A DNA stretch of 64,000 nt from Desulfovibrio sp. (GTDB lineage: Bacteria > Desulfobacterota > Desulfovibrionia > Desulfovibrionales > Desulfovibrionaceae), in assembly GCA_030145055.1 (NCBI GenBank), contig JAQYWK010000001.1, forward strand, positions 372,001 through 436,000, in the 5' to 3' direction. Positions 8,925 through 17,915 of this stretch are shown one piece after another. The stretch's first letter is position 1. Every line of letters starts with the position of its first letter. The notes under the pieces were generated by a model. That model saw nothing but the letters and a program-made list of their open reading frames with translations. It was not told the DNA's origin and made no database searches. The position numbers and the translations under genes are program-made.

Positions 8925-8953
8925 AACATACACTTATCGTTCGTATAACTCAA
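8925..8953 (-). promoter_or_regulatory. Candidate sigma-70 promoter for the sequon-rich protein gene
   Basis: On the minus strand, TTGAGT (8948-8953) and TATGTT (8925-8930) are separated by 17 bases, about 90 bases upstream of the start codon and just after the oligosaccharyltransferase stop. Each hexamer matches the consensus at four of six positions. It would let the surface protein be transcribed independently of the upstream genes. Confidence 0.4.
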
Positions 8954-8972
8954 CCTTTTTTTTCTCTTCCGA

Positions 8973-11084
8973 TCAAATAACTTCATAAACTCTGACATTT
9001 GGAAAACCTTCATATGTTATTTTAAATCGCTTTGAAATTTCAGGCTGAGCTGGGTCTTCGATTAATAATTTTATCAACATGCTTGAGTAAGCAAAGTCAT
9101 CAACTAAAAAACCTTGTCTTACAGATTCATTAAACAGTAAATGCGGCCCGGTAGCCCTATTATAACTTTGAGCAACACCACCCGTAGCTTTTAAAATATT
9201 ATAGGACTTTAATGTATTAGAACCTTGCCCATTAATATTTATCCCTCCGTCCCGCGCATTCAAATCAAATGGACTGTTTATAAATAAAACGTTGGGATGT
9301 ACGCCGGTACCCGTACGGACGTCCCACGATCCATAATAAAGAATCCAATGCGCAAGTCGGATATTCTCCCAACTAACTACAATATACTGCTTAGATATTG
9401 GTGGGAATTGATACTCTTCATTACCAAAAGAGTTTAACATCGCCTGAACTTGTGAAGAAGCCATCTTATCCCATTTTTCAGCAGGATTACCCTCACTTAC
9501 AGCACTATATTTGATCACTTGATTAGCTTGCAAAAACGAAGGAGTGGTATAGGCCAAGCTCAATGGAAATAGAATATGTCCAGCATGATGTCCCCCGTTT
9601 GCAAAAGAGTTCACCCCCGAATAATACATGGTTGCATATCCCCAGTCCCACCATGTCCAAATAGTACTATCTTCAGGAATGTTCTTACCTGTCTCAACTA
9701 AAGCTTTGACGTGAGCTGGCCCCATAATGGGCGTGACCTGAGACCCTGCATAAATTGGAGCGACCTTAAACAAAAGGATGGCGATTAACAATATCGCTTG
9801 AGCAACTTGAAACAATTTATTAGTTCTATCTATTTCAACAAACCGATCTAATAAATAAACAGAAATGAAACTCAAGCCTATACCGATTGTGATACCACCA
9901 AACATAGAAAAACGACCACCCATAAAAATCGCTGCAAATGTTACAACTGCAAATGGAAAGAGCAAAATCATAACAGGGCGCAACGCCAATGCGACAGCAA
10001 AGCTTACAAAACCCAGCCACCCTAAAAAGGCACTCCCTGTCAAATTTGCAAAGAAAATTTCAAAGTTGATGTTTTGGGCCTCAATTACACTTTGTGCTAT
10101 TCCTGGATAAATGGGTCCGGAGACTGTGGCTGAAGATTCTGAAACTGGCTTCAAATAAGCCATGATTTTTTGCGACACAGCCATAATCGAAGTAAGACCT
10201 ATCCCGTTTAACATAATAAAACAGATACTTATGGCTAAATAGCAATACACATTGTTAAAATATCTATTAGCCCTGACTTTGGGATTTAAAAAAAGCGCAA
10301 TCAGCAACAACGAAATTAAAAGACCTGACCATCCTGCAAACGCAACTATCAAAAATAAGAAAAGACCACGCATTAATTCAGGACGGCTATTCTTTGTACC
10401 GCAAACAATAGAAAGCGCCATGGCAATAATTACGATCACTATTCCAAAAGTCTCAACATCTCCATGCCACATTTGCCCATAAGAAGTCACAGCCCCCGCA
10501 AGAACAGGAAGACAATAATCCCAAACAGTAGGATTAAATTTAATCTCAATACTCTTAGAGGGTAGCCAAGACTTTTTAATCCCCATAAGGACCCACCTGG
10601 CAAGCAACACTGAAATTAGCAGCGGGAAAAATAATGTAACCACATCGGTGTCGTAATATGTAAGTCTAGTTCTAAAATAATAAGCAGGAATAGACGTTGC
10701 GTACACAGCTCCAACAAGCCCTACCCAAGGTCCAGCTACGAGCATGCCCCATGCAAAAGCGGAGACAGCACAAAATCCGGCAAAAATAGCAGGAAGCCAA
10801 AAAGCAATATTGCCGTAGTACTCGCCTGTCACACTTCCAAGAAAATGTATCAAACTAGACATAGGGTTACCAACGGCACTGCCTATCCCTTTCGCCCCCG
10901 CCAACCAATAATAAGCATCATGGGTTCCCATGATATACTCACCATTTACTAAAAAGCTTGGATTATCCCATTTAGGCAAATCCAAACACCTTAAACCAAA
11001 GGCAAAAGCAAAGGATACAAGCGAAAAAAGTAAAAATACCTTCCAATCATCCACCCAAGCCGGTTTTCGAAATTCCTGCCTCAT
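8973..11084 (-). CDS. STT3/PglB/AglB-family oligosaccharyltransferase (N-glycosylation)
   Basis: A 703-residue polytopic membrane enzyme with about 12-13 predicted helices in the first 440 residues and a soluble C-terminal domain. It transfers a preassembled oligosaccharide from a polyprenyl lipid to asparagine in N-x-S/T sequons on the outer face of the inner membrane. Visible landmarks are the first acidic metal site in GTHDAYYW (D56), YYDTD (D145, D147), an external-loop SVIE motif with E335 and the signature WWDWG at 478-482. WWDWG departs from the commonest WWDYG only at the fourth residue. Desulfovibrio PglB homologues are known active enzymes with acceptor rules differing from Campylobacter PglB. 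It sits between GspE and the sequon-rich protein, its obvious candidate substrate. Confidence 0.93.
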   Translation of the reverse strand: MRQEFRKPAWVDDWKVFLLFSLVSFAFAFGLRCLDLPKWDNPSFLVNGEYIMGTHDAYYWLAGAKGIGSAVGNPMSSLIHFLGSVTGEYYGNIAFWLPAIFAGFCAVSAFAWGMLVAGPWVGLVGAVYATSIPAYYFRTRLTYYDTDVVTLFFPLLISVLLARWVLMGIKKSWLPSKSIEIKFNPTVWDYCLPVLAGAVTSYGQMWHGDVETFGIVIVIIAMALSIVCGTKNSRPELMRGLFLFLIVAFAGWSGLLISLLLIALFLNPKVRANRYFNNVYCYLAISICFIMLNGIGLTSIMAVSQKIMAYLKPVSESSATVSGPIYPGIAQSVIEAQNINFEIFFANLTGSAFLGWLGFVSFAVALALRPVMILLFPFAVVTFAAIFMGGRFSMFGGITIGIGLSFISVYLLDRFVEIDRTNKLFQVAQAILLIAILLFKVAPIYAGSQVTPIMGPAHVKALVETGKNIPEDSTIWTWWDWGYATMYYSGVNSFANGGHHAGHILFPLSLAYTTPSFLQANQVIKYSAVSEGNPAEKWDKMASSQVQAMLNSFGNEEYQFPPISKQYIVVSWENIRLAHWILYYGSWDVRTGTGVHPNVLFINSPFDLNARDGGININGQGSNTLKSYNILKATGGVAQSYNRATGPHLLFNESVRQGFLVDDFAYSSMLIKLLIEDPAQPEISKRFKITYEGFPNVRVYEVI

Positions 11085-11147
11085 GAGATATTAACTCCAA
11101 TATAAATATGTCTTAGATGTAAATTTAGGTGCGGGGCACAAGATCAT

Positions 11148-12632
11148 TTATTGCTTTGTAACTCGAGCAATTTCTTCAAGAGTAGTAACTCCCTCACGAA
11201 CGAGACGGACGCCGTGATCAACCATTGTCTCAAGGCCCTGCTCTTTGGCGTGGGCTTTGATCCTATCAGCAGAAACAACGTCCATAATCAATCCGCGCAT
11301 ATCTTCTGTTACAGGCAACATCTCGTATACGCCTTTTCGTCCACGGAAACCGGTAAAGTTGCAATGCTCACAACCTTCACCTGCGGTTTGTGTTGTAGGT
11401 AGACCATCAAATCCATCAAAAAGTTTTGCTGTGTGGTCAGAAACAGAAATAATTTTAGAGCAATGAGAACAATTAACCCTGACCAACCTCTGACCAAGAA
11501 CAAGCGAGAGGGAAGAAGCAAGCAAAAATGGTTCAATACCCATATCAAGCATTCTTGTTACAGCAGTTGCGGCATCATTTGTATGTAAAGTAGAAAGGAC
11601 GAGATGACCTGTAAGGGCGGCTTGAACGGCAGTACTTGCTGTTTCCTGATCTCGAATTTCACCAACCAGAATAATATCAGGGTCCTGCCTGAGGAAAGAA
11701 CGAATCGTGGTAGCGAAGGTCATACCAGCGGCCTTGTTTACCTGAACCTGATTTATGCCGGAAAGCTGATACTCAACAGGATCTTCAATTGTAACTATAT
11801 TTTTGTCATCGCGCGGGAGTTCGCTGAGTCCTGCATAGAGGCTAGTTGTTTTACCAGAGCCGGTCGGTCCGGTTACAAGTACAATCCCATGCGGCTGAGC
11901 TAAAGCACCTCTAAAAATCTCAAGATCTTTACCCTTGAGGCCAAGATCTTCCAAATTTAAAATATTTTTGGAGCGATCAAGAATACGAAGAACAGCCTTT
12001 TCGCCACTCATAGTAGGAATTGTGGAAACACGGACATCAACTTCTTTCTGACCAAGCTTAATAAAAATTCTACCATCTTGCGGCATACGGCTTTCAGCAA
12101 CATCCATCTCACCCATAACTTTAATACGGGCAATAATCGTAGCCTGGAGTCCACGATCAAGTCGTTTAACAGCCTTAAGAACTCCATCCTGGCGATAGCG
12201 AACCACAAAGCCTGTCCCTTGTCCTTCGAAATGAATATCACTTGCGCCAGATGTAATTGCCTGATGCATTGTCTTATTCACAAGACGAACAATAGGAGCA
12301 TCATCGTGTGACCAACCTAAAAGATCTTCTCCGTCTTCCCCTGCATTCTCTTCATCAGAATCAGACTCAATCGAGCTCTCTTCTTCCCAAATGGTCAAAG
12401 CCTGCTCTAGCAATGGAAAGAACTCATCTTCATCCACAACTTCAGTGATGACCTTTTTCCCGATCTTCCATGCAATAAAATCAGCCATTGGTAATGAAAC
12501 TTCATTTTGCACCAGCACCTTAATTTCGTTCTCCCCAACTTCCACGGGAATAAACTCACTACGTTGCGGGAAAGTTAGAAAAAGTTCCACGATTTCGCGT
12601 GGAACTTTGCTAAGATCGTAAGAATTACTCAA
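11148..12632 (-). CDS. gspE: Type II secretion ATPase GspE
   Basis: A 494-residue cytoplasmic hexameric ATPase that powers the type II secretion pseudopilus. It has an N-terminal GspE/PilB docking domain, Walker A GPTGSGKT at 255-262, the acidic Asp box near 317-328 (DPDIILVGEIRD), the His box LSTLHTNDA at 346-354, and a tetracysteine zinc site C388-x2-C391 with C421-x2-C424. The short N-terminus and GspD neighbour favour GspE over PilB. The start appears to be TTG at 12630-12632 with AGG upstream, 9 bases after the gspD stop. No other gsp genes are in the window, so the rest of the machine must be elsewhere. Confidence 0.92.
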   Translation of the reverse strand: MSNSYDLSKVPREIVELFLTFPQRSEFIPVEVGENEIKVLVQNEVSLPMADFIAWKIGKKVITEVVDEDEFFPLLEQALTIWEEESSIESDSDEENAGEDGEDLLGWSHDDAPIVRLVNKTMHQAITSGASDIHFEGQGTGFVVRYRQDGVLKAVKRLDRGLQATIIARIKVMGEMDVAESRMPQDGRIFIKLGQKEVDVRVSTIPTMSGEKAVLRILDRSKNILNLEDLGLKGKDLEIFRGALAQPHGIVLVTGPTGSGKTTSLYAGLSELPRDDKNIVTIEDPVEYQLSGINQVQVNKAAGMTFATTIRSFLRQDPDIILVGEIRDQETASTAVQAALTGHLVLSTLHTNDAATAVTRMLDMGIEPFLLASSLSLVLGQRLVRVNCSHCSKIISVSDHTAKLFDGFDGLPTTQTAGEGCEHCNFTGFRGRKGVYEMLPVTEDMRGLIMDVVSADRIKAHAKEQGLETMVDHGVRLVREGVTTLEEIARVTKQ

Positions 12633-12641
12633 TTTGATGAC

Positions 12642-14621
12642 CTATTCGCCTTCGGGCTGAGTTGAGGACGACTCTTGAGGATTATCCTTCACGTCACCTT
12701 TATTATAAGTATTAAATTCTTTTTCGATAAAACTGTTAAATCGAGTTCTCTGCGTACGATACTTATCCATTTTTACCTGACTAAGAGCTTCAAGCTGTTC
12801 GGTTGTCCTAATAATACGAGCTGACAAGAAAACCATTAACGTATTCTTTTTCCCGCTATTTGACTGAGTTTTAAACAACCACCCGAGCAACGGTAGATCT
12901 GAAAGATAAGGAACACCACTTTGACCGCGGTTTTGTTCCGTTTTAATCAAGCCGCCAATAACCATAATCGAACCATCAGCCAAAAGCACGGTGGTCTTGG
13001 TTGTACGGTCGTTAGTTACAGGCAAAGCCTCTGTTGTAGCTTCATTTACTGTATTATACGTTTGATATACTTCTAATTTTATAACACCGTCTTTACGGTT
13101 GATATGCGGCTTAATTCTGAGCTTAATACCAACATCTCTATAGTCATAAGTTGCTACAACAGAACTTCCGGCACTTGAAGTACTCTCACCTGTTTTATAC
13201 GGCCTGTTTTCACCAACGAAAATTTCCGCCTCAGAATTATCAATCGTCATAATTTGTGGAGCAGAGATAAGATTAAAATCACCTGCTGATTTAGTAAAGT
13301 TTACTAAGGCGCCAATGGATGGATAACTGTTCCCACCATAGGAAATGAGATCCCCTAAGACCCCCATAGAAAAACCACCAGGCATATTGCTTGGGTTAGC
13401 GGCATAGCCAGGCATATTACTATCCTTCGTTTTAGTATAACCAAAGGAAGAAACACCGCCTCCAACTTTAACAGCACCCTGCCATTCTACTCCAAACTCT
13501 TTCGCATTATTTAAAGAAGTCTCAAGAACAAGAGCCTCAATATAAACTTGGTCTTGAGCTTGATCCAATTGTTCAACAAATCTATTAATCTGAGGCATTT
13601 GATCAGCATCAGCCATAACTATCAGCGTATTTGTCGATGCATCCGCAGACACCTGAACTCCATCAGAACTTCCTGAAGAAGTCGTTGTGGTCGTAGCTGT
13701 TGCAGCGCCTTTAGAAGCCCCAGAAGTAGGAAGGCCACCGCTTACAAGGCTTTTCAGCACATCTCCGGCAACAACAGCCTCAATATTATGTAACTTGTAA
13801 ACTTTCAATTTTGAATAGGATTCAGTAACTTTATCAAGCTTGGCAACGAGGCCTTTTATCGTTGCCAACTGTTCACCACTACCTGAAACCAAAAGACTAT
13901 TTGCCCATTCAATAGGCTCAATCACCGGTGGGTTACCGGATTTTCCTGAAACAGAAAGTTTTTTGTAAAATGAATTTAATTTTGAGGAAACTGATTTTGA
14001 GTTTGTTCTTTTCAAATCAATTAAAGCCGTGGACTGCCCCGAACTGACCTTACGAACTATCCCTAAAAGCTTGCGCATCTTAGTAATATTTGCCTGGAGA
14101 TCGCGGACAAGCACAGCGTCAGCCATAGGAACAGCTGTAACATGCCCGATTTGCGAAGCAAAAGGCGTTAAAAGTAAAACTACTTTCTCAGGGGACATTT
14201 TTCCCGCAAGTTGAAAAACAGAGGTAACAATTTCTTCTCCGGAACCGCCTTGAGGATTTGATTTAATATCCGGGGAAATAAGTTTGGCGTCCCTTGAAGG
14301 TAAAATATATGTAACATTATCTCTAGTTACAGCGTAAAATCCGGCCCCCGACAGAACTTGCTGAAAAACAGCCATAAGCTCTGGTTCGGTCAGAGATTGC
14401 CCGGCATAAATGGACACATGAGTTCCAGGCAAAGCACCTTTGTTGAATACAATATTACGTCCGGTATAACGACCGACAAACTTGATGAACTCGACAAGCG
14501 AGATACTTTCCAAATTGGCGTGCACCTCATCTCCACCTTCAGGCTGAGCGAAGGCTCCAGATGAAAGAAGAGTAAGAGATATAACCAGCGCAACAAATAT
14601 CTTATTCAAAAATTTACACAT
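12642..14621 (-). CDS. gspD: Type II secretion secretin GspD
   Basis: The outer-membrane channel of type II secretion, 659 residues from the chosen ATG. A signal peptide (MCKFLNKIFVALVISLTLLS) ends in AFA. An N0 domain with SISLVEFIKFVGRYTGRNIVFN, three N-type repeats and the C-terminal secretin core follow, with the core signature VPYLSDLPLLGWLFKTQS. A low-complexity Thr/Ser stretch lies inside the third N domain. An in-frame GTG at 14642 would add seven residues, but the signal peptide is best formed from the ATG at 14619-14621; the start remains uncertain because the GGAG is 15 bases away. It is followed by gspE, the oligosaccharyltransferase and the surface protein. Confidence 0.9.
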   Translation of the reverse strand: MCKFLNKIFVALVISLTLLSSGAFAQPEGGDEVHANLESISLVEFIKFVGRYTGRNIVFNKGALPGTHVSIYAGQSLTEPELMAVFQQVLSGAGFYAVTRDNVTYILPSRDAKLISPDIKSNPQGGSGEEIVTSVFQLAGKMSPEKVVLLLTPFASQIGHVTAVPMADAVLVRDLQANITKMRKLLGIVRKVSSGQSTALIDLKRTNSKSVSSKLNSFYKKLSVSGKSGNPPVIEPIEWANSLLVSGSGEQLATIKGLVAKLDKVTESYSKLKVYKLHNIEAVVAGDVLKSLVSGGLPTSGASKGAATATTTTTSSGSSDGVQVSADASTNTLIVMADADQMPQINRFVEQLDQAQDQVYIEALVLETSLNNAKEFGVEWQGAVKVGGGVSSFGYTKTKDSNMPGYAANPSNMPGGFSMGVLGDLISYGGNSYPSIGALVNFTKSAGDFNLISAPQIMTIDNSEAEIFVGENRPYKTGESTSSAGSSVVATYDYRDVGIKLRIKPHINRKDGVIKLEVYQTYNTVNEATTEALPVTNDRTTKTTVLLADGSIMVIGGLIKTEQNRGQSGVPYLSDLPLLGWLFKTQSNSGKKNTLMVFLSARIIRTTEQLEALSQVKMDKYRTQRTRFNSFIEKEFNTYNKGDVKDNPQESSSTQPEGE

Positions 14622-14803
14622 ATTCAGCGTCACAATCTCCACCGAAATAAAATTCGGAAAGAATATTTTATAAAAAAATTTCAGACGACCATTTGCCTTC
14701 TAAGTCAGCTCAGAATCCAATCGACCTCAATCATGAATAACTTTACAACCATCCTACACTTGCAAAAATCAGTCAAGAGCAGTCATTTCTACCTGCACAA
14801 ATT

Positions 14804-15256
14804 CTACATAAATTGATAAAATAAAAACGCATTATACGCAAAATGGATGATAGTTCCCGGCACCACGCTGCGATATCTTTGCCAGATAAAACCAAACGCA
14901 AGCGAAGGTATAAGAGTAAGAAAGGCCCAGCTAGCCGGTTGATTGATAAGATGCATGCAGGAAAAAGTTAATGACGCCAGAATATTTGCCAAGCTTAAAG
15001 GGCCGATCCTGTATCCATACCGGAAAAATCTATCAATACCTTCTTGAAGAAGAAACCTGAAAAACACTTCTTCAATAAAAGCCTTAACCAAAAGCCACAT
15101 GAAAGAAAGCTTCAAATCGGGGCTTGGCACATATAAACCAATAAACCCGAAAGATAAAAACAGGTAAAAAATAGGGTCAGTAAAACTGTACACGCCCCAT
15201 TTAAATTGATGCCAAACTCCTCTCAGAATTCGGTTAACGATAAACTCATAAACCAT
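14804..15256 (-). CDS. Small CPBP-family intramembrane glutamic protease (candidate CTERM sorting enzyme)
   Basis: A 150-residue polytopic protein with the three CPBP (Rce1-like, formerly CAAX protease/bacteriocin-processing) motifs: E62-E63-x3-R67 in IEEVFFRFL, F-x3-H ending at H102, and H138-x3-N142. These form the glutamic protease site inside the membrane. It is short for the family, essentially only the catalytic core. An in-frame stop precedes the ATG, so no longer form exists. It is encoded 183 bases upstream of gspD, in the same direction as the secretion genes and the Gly-Cys-tailed surface protein. Myxosortase-type CPBP enzymes cleave such tails, so this is a candidate processing enzyme; other CPBP roles are possible. 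Confidence 0.78.
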   Translation of the reverse strand: MVYEFIVNRILRGVWHQFKWGVYSFTDPIFYLFLSFGFIGLYVPSPDLKLSFMWLLVKAFIEEVFFRFLLQEGIDRFFRYGYRIGPLSLANILASLTFSCMHLINQPASWAFLTLIPSLAFGFIWQRYRSVVPGTIIHFAYNAFLFYQFM

Positions 15257-15355
15257 ATGAGCCCTGTTTTTTATATACTGGCATTCATTTCCTCAAATAA
15301 AAATTTGTTGTCATTAAAACCAATTCTGACAACCCATTAACGACAACAACAGCTT

Positions 15356-16393
15356 CTATATCCTCTTCAAAACACGCTCAAGTACAACTTCCGGTTTCAG
15401 TTCATTCAGACATTTCATCAAGCCGCTGGCACATTTTTCGTTTCCGCAAGGCTGGCACTCCACCCCCTCTGGAACAACTTCTTCATGTTCAGGCGATGGA
15501 AATGTCCATGCACTACTTGATGACCCAGGAGGTGTTATACTCGGAGTTCCGACTCCTACAGCAAAATGTCTCGGAGCGGAACAGTTTCCAATATGTAAAA
15601 CAGCTCTTTCTATGAGAGCTGCCATAAGTCTCAGGGACCCCGGCTTTTCTAGCATAACACACTGCTCACCAAGACCTGCCACGGATTTAACATTCTCCGC
15701 CACATCCTTTTCTCCGGGACCATAGAGCAAGAAAAACTTAATCCCCTCCCTTTCCTGTGCAATCAGAGCGAGAAGCTTGCCATAAGATTCGGCTGACCAG
15801 CGTCTTGTCTCCCTTCTGTGAGAAGGGTCAACTGTGATTAACGTATCGCTTTCGCCAACACCCAGCGAGTCCAAACATGCACGCCCCTCTGCACGCTCTT
15901 CATCACTTACAAAAATTTGCGGTTTCTCATTGTCCCATTCAATTCCAAGAGGCTGCAAAACTCCAGCCTTATATTTTGCAGCGTAACCGTCAGGTATAGA
16001 GTCGGGCCAATTGGTATACAAAAAACGATTGTACCAACGCGGCTTAAAAGAAAGTTTTACAGAAGCGTTGCTGAATAAAAGCATCCACCGACAACGAGGT
16101 AACTGCTGGAAATCAACGATTAAATCGTAACCGGACCTTCCTACCATTCTATAAAAGGTTAAGGCTTTTAGTGGATTAGCAAGCTCTTTTTTATTTATCA
16201 CCCAGACATGCTGTACGGCGGGATTATTCTCAAAGACCTCGGCGCACTTTCCCTCAGTAAAAACATGAATTTCAGCATTGGGATATTTTTTGTTGAGCAG
16301 CGAAACGGAAGGTGTAGCCAATACCACGTCACCAATTTGGCGTAGCTGGCATACTAAAATTCGCTTAGGATTAATCTTACTTATATCTTTCAC
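15356..16393 (-). CDS. Glycosyltransferase family 9 (heptosyltransferase-like)
   Basis: A 345-residue GT9 protein. The opening RILVCQLRQIGDVVLATPSVSLL is the hallmark of ADP-heptose:LPS heptosyltransferases, and the C-terminal half has IGNCSAPRHFAVGVGTPSI, the donor-binding H/G-rich stretch with the usual small residues. It probably adds heptose to the lipopolysaccharide inner core at the cytoplasmic face of the inner membrane. The start codon appears to be GTG with a weak ribosome site. It is separated by about 180 bases from the GtrA/GT2 group, so it may be its own unit. Confidence 0.85.
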   Translation of the reverse strand: MKDISKINPKRILVCQLRQIGDVVLATPSVSLLNKKYPNAEIHVFTEGKCAEVFENNPAVQHVWVINKKELANPLKALTFYRMVGRSGYDLIVDFQQLPRCRWMLLFSNASVKLSFKPRWYNRFLYTNWPDSIPDGYAAKYKAGVLQPLGIEWDNEKPQIFVSDEERAEGRACLDSLGVGESDTLITVDPSHRRETRRWSAESYGKLLALIAQEREGIKFFLLYGPGEKDVAENVKSVAGLGEQCVMLEKPGSLRLMAALIERAVLHIGNCSAPRHFAVGVGTPSITPPGSSSSAWTFPSPEHEEVVPEGVECQPCGNEKCASGLMKCLNELKPEVVLERVLKRI

Positions 16394-16576
16394 TGCTCAA
16401 AAAACTCACTTTTCAAAATTATATAAAATCTAAAAAAATTTATCTTCACTCTTTAATACCAAACATAAAACAAGCGAATCCGTTTATTTTTTGAAAGCGT
16501 CGAAATAAGCACACCGTTTAAACAAAGTCCAGACTGAGCTTACCGCAAATCCTACTGACCATACATTAGATTGCTC

Positions 16577-16963
16577 TCATTTGAAAACATAACACGCTGA
16601 TAACACATAGTTTGCTGCCAGAGCGACACAAGATCCGACAGCCAGTGGAATAATTAAAGACGAACCGGGCCAAATAAGCAAGACTCCCGCATAGCACCCA
16701 TAGTTAATGATGCTACCAACGCCGTTTGATATCAAAAACTTATACCATCCACGCCAAGGCGCCTTTCCCTCTTTGCGGAAGGTAAAACCATGATGAAATC
16801 TGTAACAAACCGTCAACGCTACCAATATTGCCGGAATTCTTGCCCAAAGAGATGGTACACCGAGAGCAACTAATCCATACGTAATTCCGGAATCCACTAA
16901 GAAACCAAGCCCGCCAATACAGCAAAATCGTAAAAACCGACTACTTATCAACTGACCCGCCAT
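16577..16963 (-). CDS. GtrA-family membrane protein
   Basis: A 128-residue protein with four predicted membrane helices and GtrA features (RFCCIGGLGFLVDSG near the start, FRKEGKAPWRGWYKFLISNGVG in the middle). GtrA proteins are thought to help move or position polyprenyl-phosphate-linked sugars. The ATG at 16961-16963 overlaps the GT2 gene end by 23 bases; a GTG 27 bases upstream would give a 137-residue form. The order GT39-like, GT2, GtrA reads as a translationally coupled cassette for modifying a surface glycan with a lipid-activated sugar. Confidence 0.85.
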   Translation of the reverse strand: MAGQLISSRFLRFCCIGGLGFLVDSGITYGLVALGVPSLWARIPAILVALTVCYRFHHGFTFRKEGKAPWRGWYKFLISNGVGSIINYGCYAGVLLIWPGSSLIIPLAVGSCVALAANYVLSACYVFK

Positions 16964-17915
16964 CCATATTCTCTTTTGCACAGTAATCACGGCATATCAC
17001 AGCCGGAGATGTAAAATTCAAATATTCCAGCCTTCTCATCTCCATATGCCCGCGGCTGACGCAGTCCAATATAATACCTATTGCAACCGATAAGCAGGCA
17101 ATTATTCCGACAGAGGCGGCAAGAACAGCGGTGGGAAGTTTAGGAACAAGACCTGTCATCATCCACTCACCTACGATCGGAAGTCCAAGGATAAGAGAAA
17201 GCAGCGCAAATGCGCCTCCGATCCCTGCATAAAATTTTAACGGGAAAATATGACGGAACAAGCGCAACATGGTTAAAAAGATTCGTAAACCATCTCTATA
17301 TGTATTGAGCTTACTATGGCTCCCCTCAGGGCGCTTGCCATAAGTCGTAACCATTTCTTCCACCGGCAGACGAGCGGTAATGGAATGGATACTCATTTCC
17401 ATCTCAATTTCAAATCCACGACTGAGGCACGGAAAAGATTTTACAAATCTTCTTGAAAATACACGATAACCTGAAAAGATATCTGTAAAAGTCTTTTCAA
17501 AGATCATGCCCAGAAATTTATTAAATACAGCATTGCCCGCTTGATGGCCGGAACGGTATGCTTCATCTTCATCTTTATGATCCCGAATACCGACAACCAT
17601 ATCGAGATTATTACTTAGAAGCCTATCCACCATGGCCGGAGCCGCGGTAGCATCGTAAGTATCATCCCCATCTACCAAAACATAAACATCTGCATCAATA
17701 TCTGCGAACATGCGGCTGACCACATTGCCCTTTCCGCGTCTATTCTCAGAAGCGACCATAGCTCCGGCCGCCTTTGCAACGGCGATAGTATTGTCAGTAG
17801 AACCATTGTCGTAAACATATATTTCACAGCCCGGAAGTTGCTTTGCAAAATCGCGGACAACGCTAGTAATTGCTTCTTCTTCATTCAAGCACGGAATTAA
17901 AACTGCTGTCTTCAT
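16941..17915 (-). CDS. GT2 polyprenyl-phosphate sugar synthase (DPM1/GtrB-like)
   Basis: A 324-residue glycosyltransferase family 2 protein. The catalytic domain begins TAVLIPCLNEEEAITSVVRDF and carries the DxD-like VLVDGDDTYDA near residues 78-88; two membrane helices follow at about 230-290. This is the architecture of dolichyl/undecaprenyl-phosphate mannose or glucose synthases, which charge a lipid carrier with one sugar on the cytoplasmic face. It overlaps the upstream membrane transferase by 4 bases and the downstream GtrA by 23, so the three are probably translated together. Confidence 0.88.
   Translation of the reverse strand: MKTAVLIPCLNEEEAITSVVRDFAKQLPGCEIYVYDNGSTDNTIAVAKAAGAMVASENRRGKGNVVSRMFADIDADVYVLVDGDDTYDATAAPAMVDRLLSNNLDMVVGIRDHKDEDEAYRSGHQAGNAVFNKFLGMIFEKTFTDIFSGYRVFSRRFVKSFPCLSRGFEIEMEMSIHSITARLPVEEMVTTYGKRPEGSHSKLNTYRDGLRIFLTMLRLFRHIFPLKFYAGIGGAFALLSLILGLPIVGEWMMTGLVPKLPTAVLAASVGIIACLSVAIGIILDCVSRGHMEMRRLEYLNFTSPAVICRDYCAKENMDGGSVDK

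Noticed and set aside
11148-14621. Type IV pilus PilB/PilQ instead of GspE/GspD
   Set aside because: N0-type secretin start and short GspE N-terminus match type II secretion; no pilus genes nearby.
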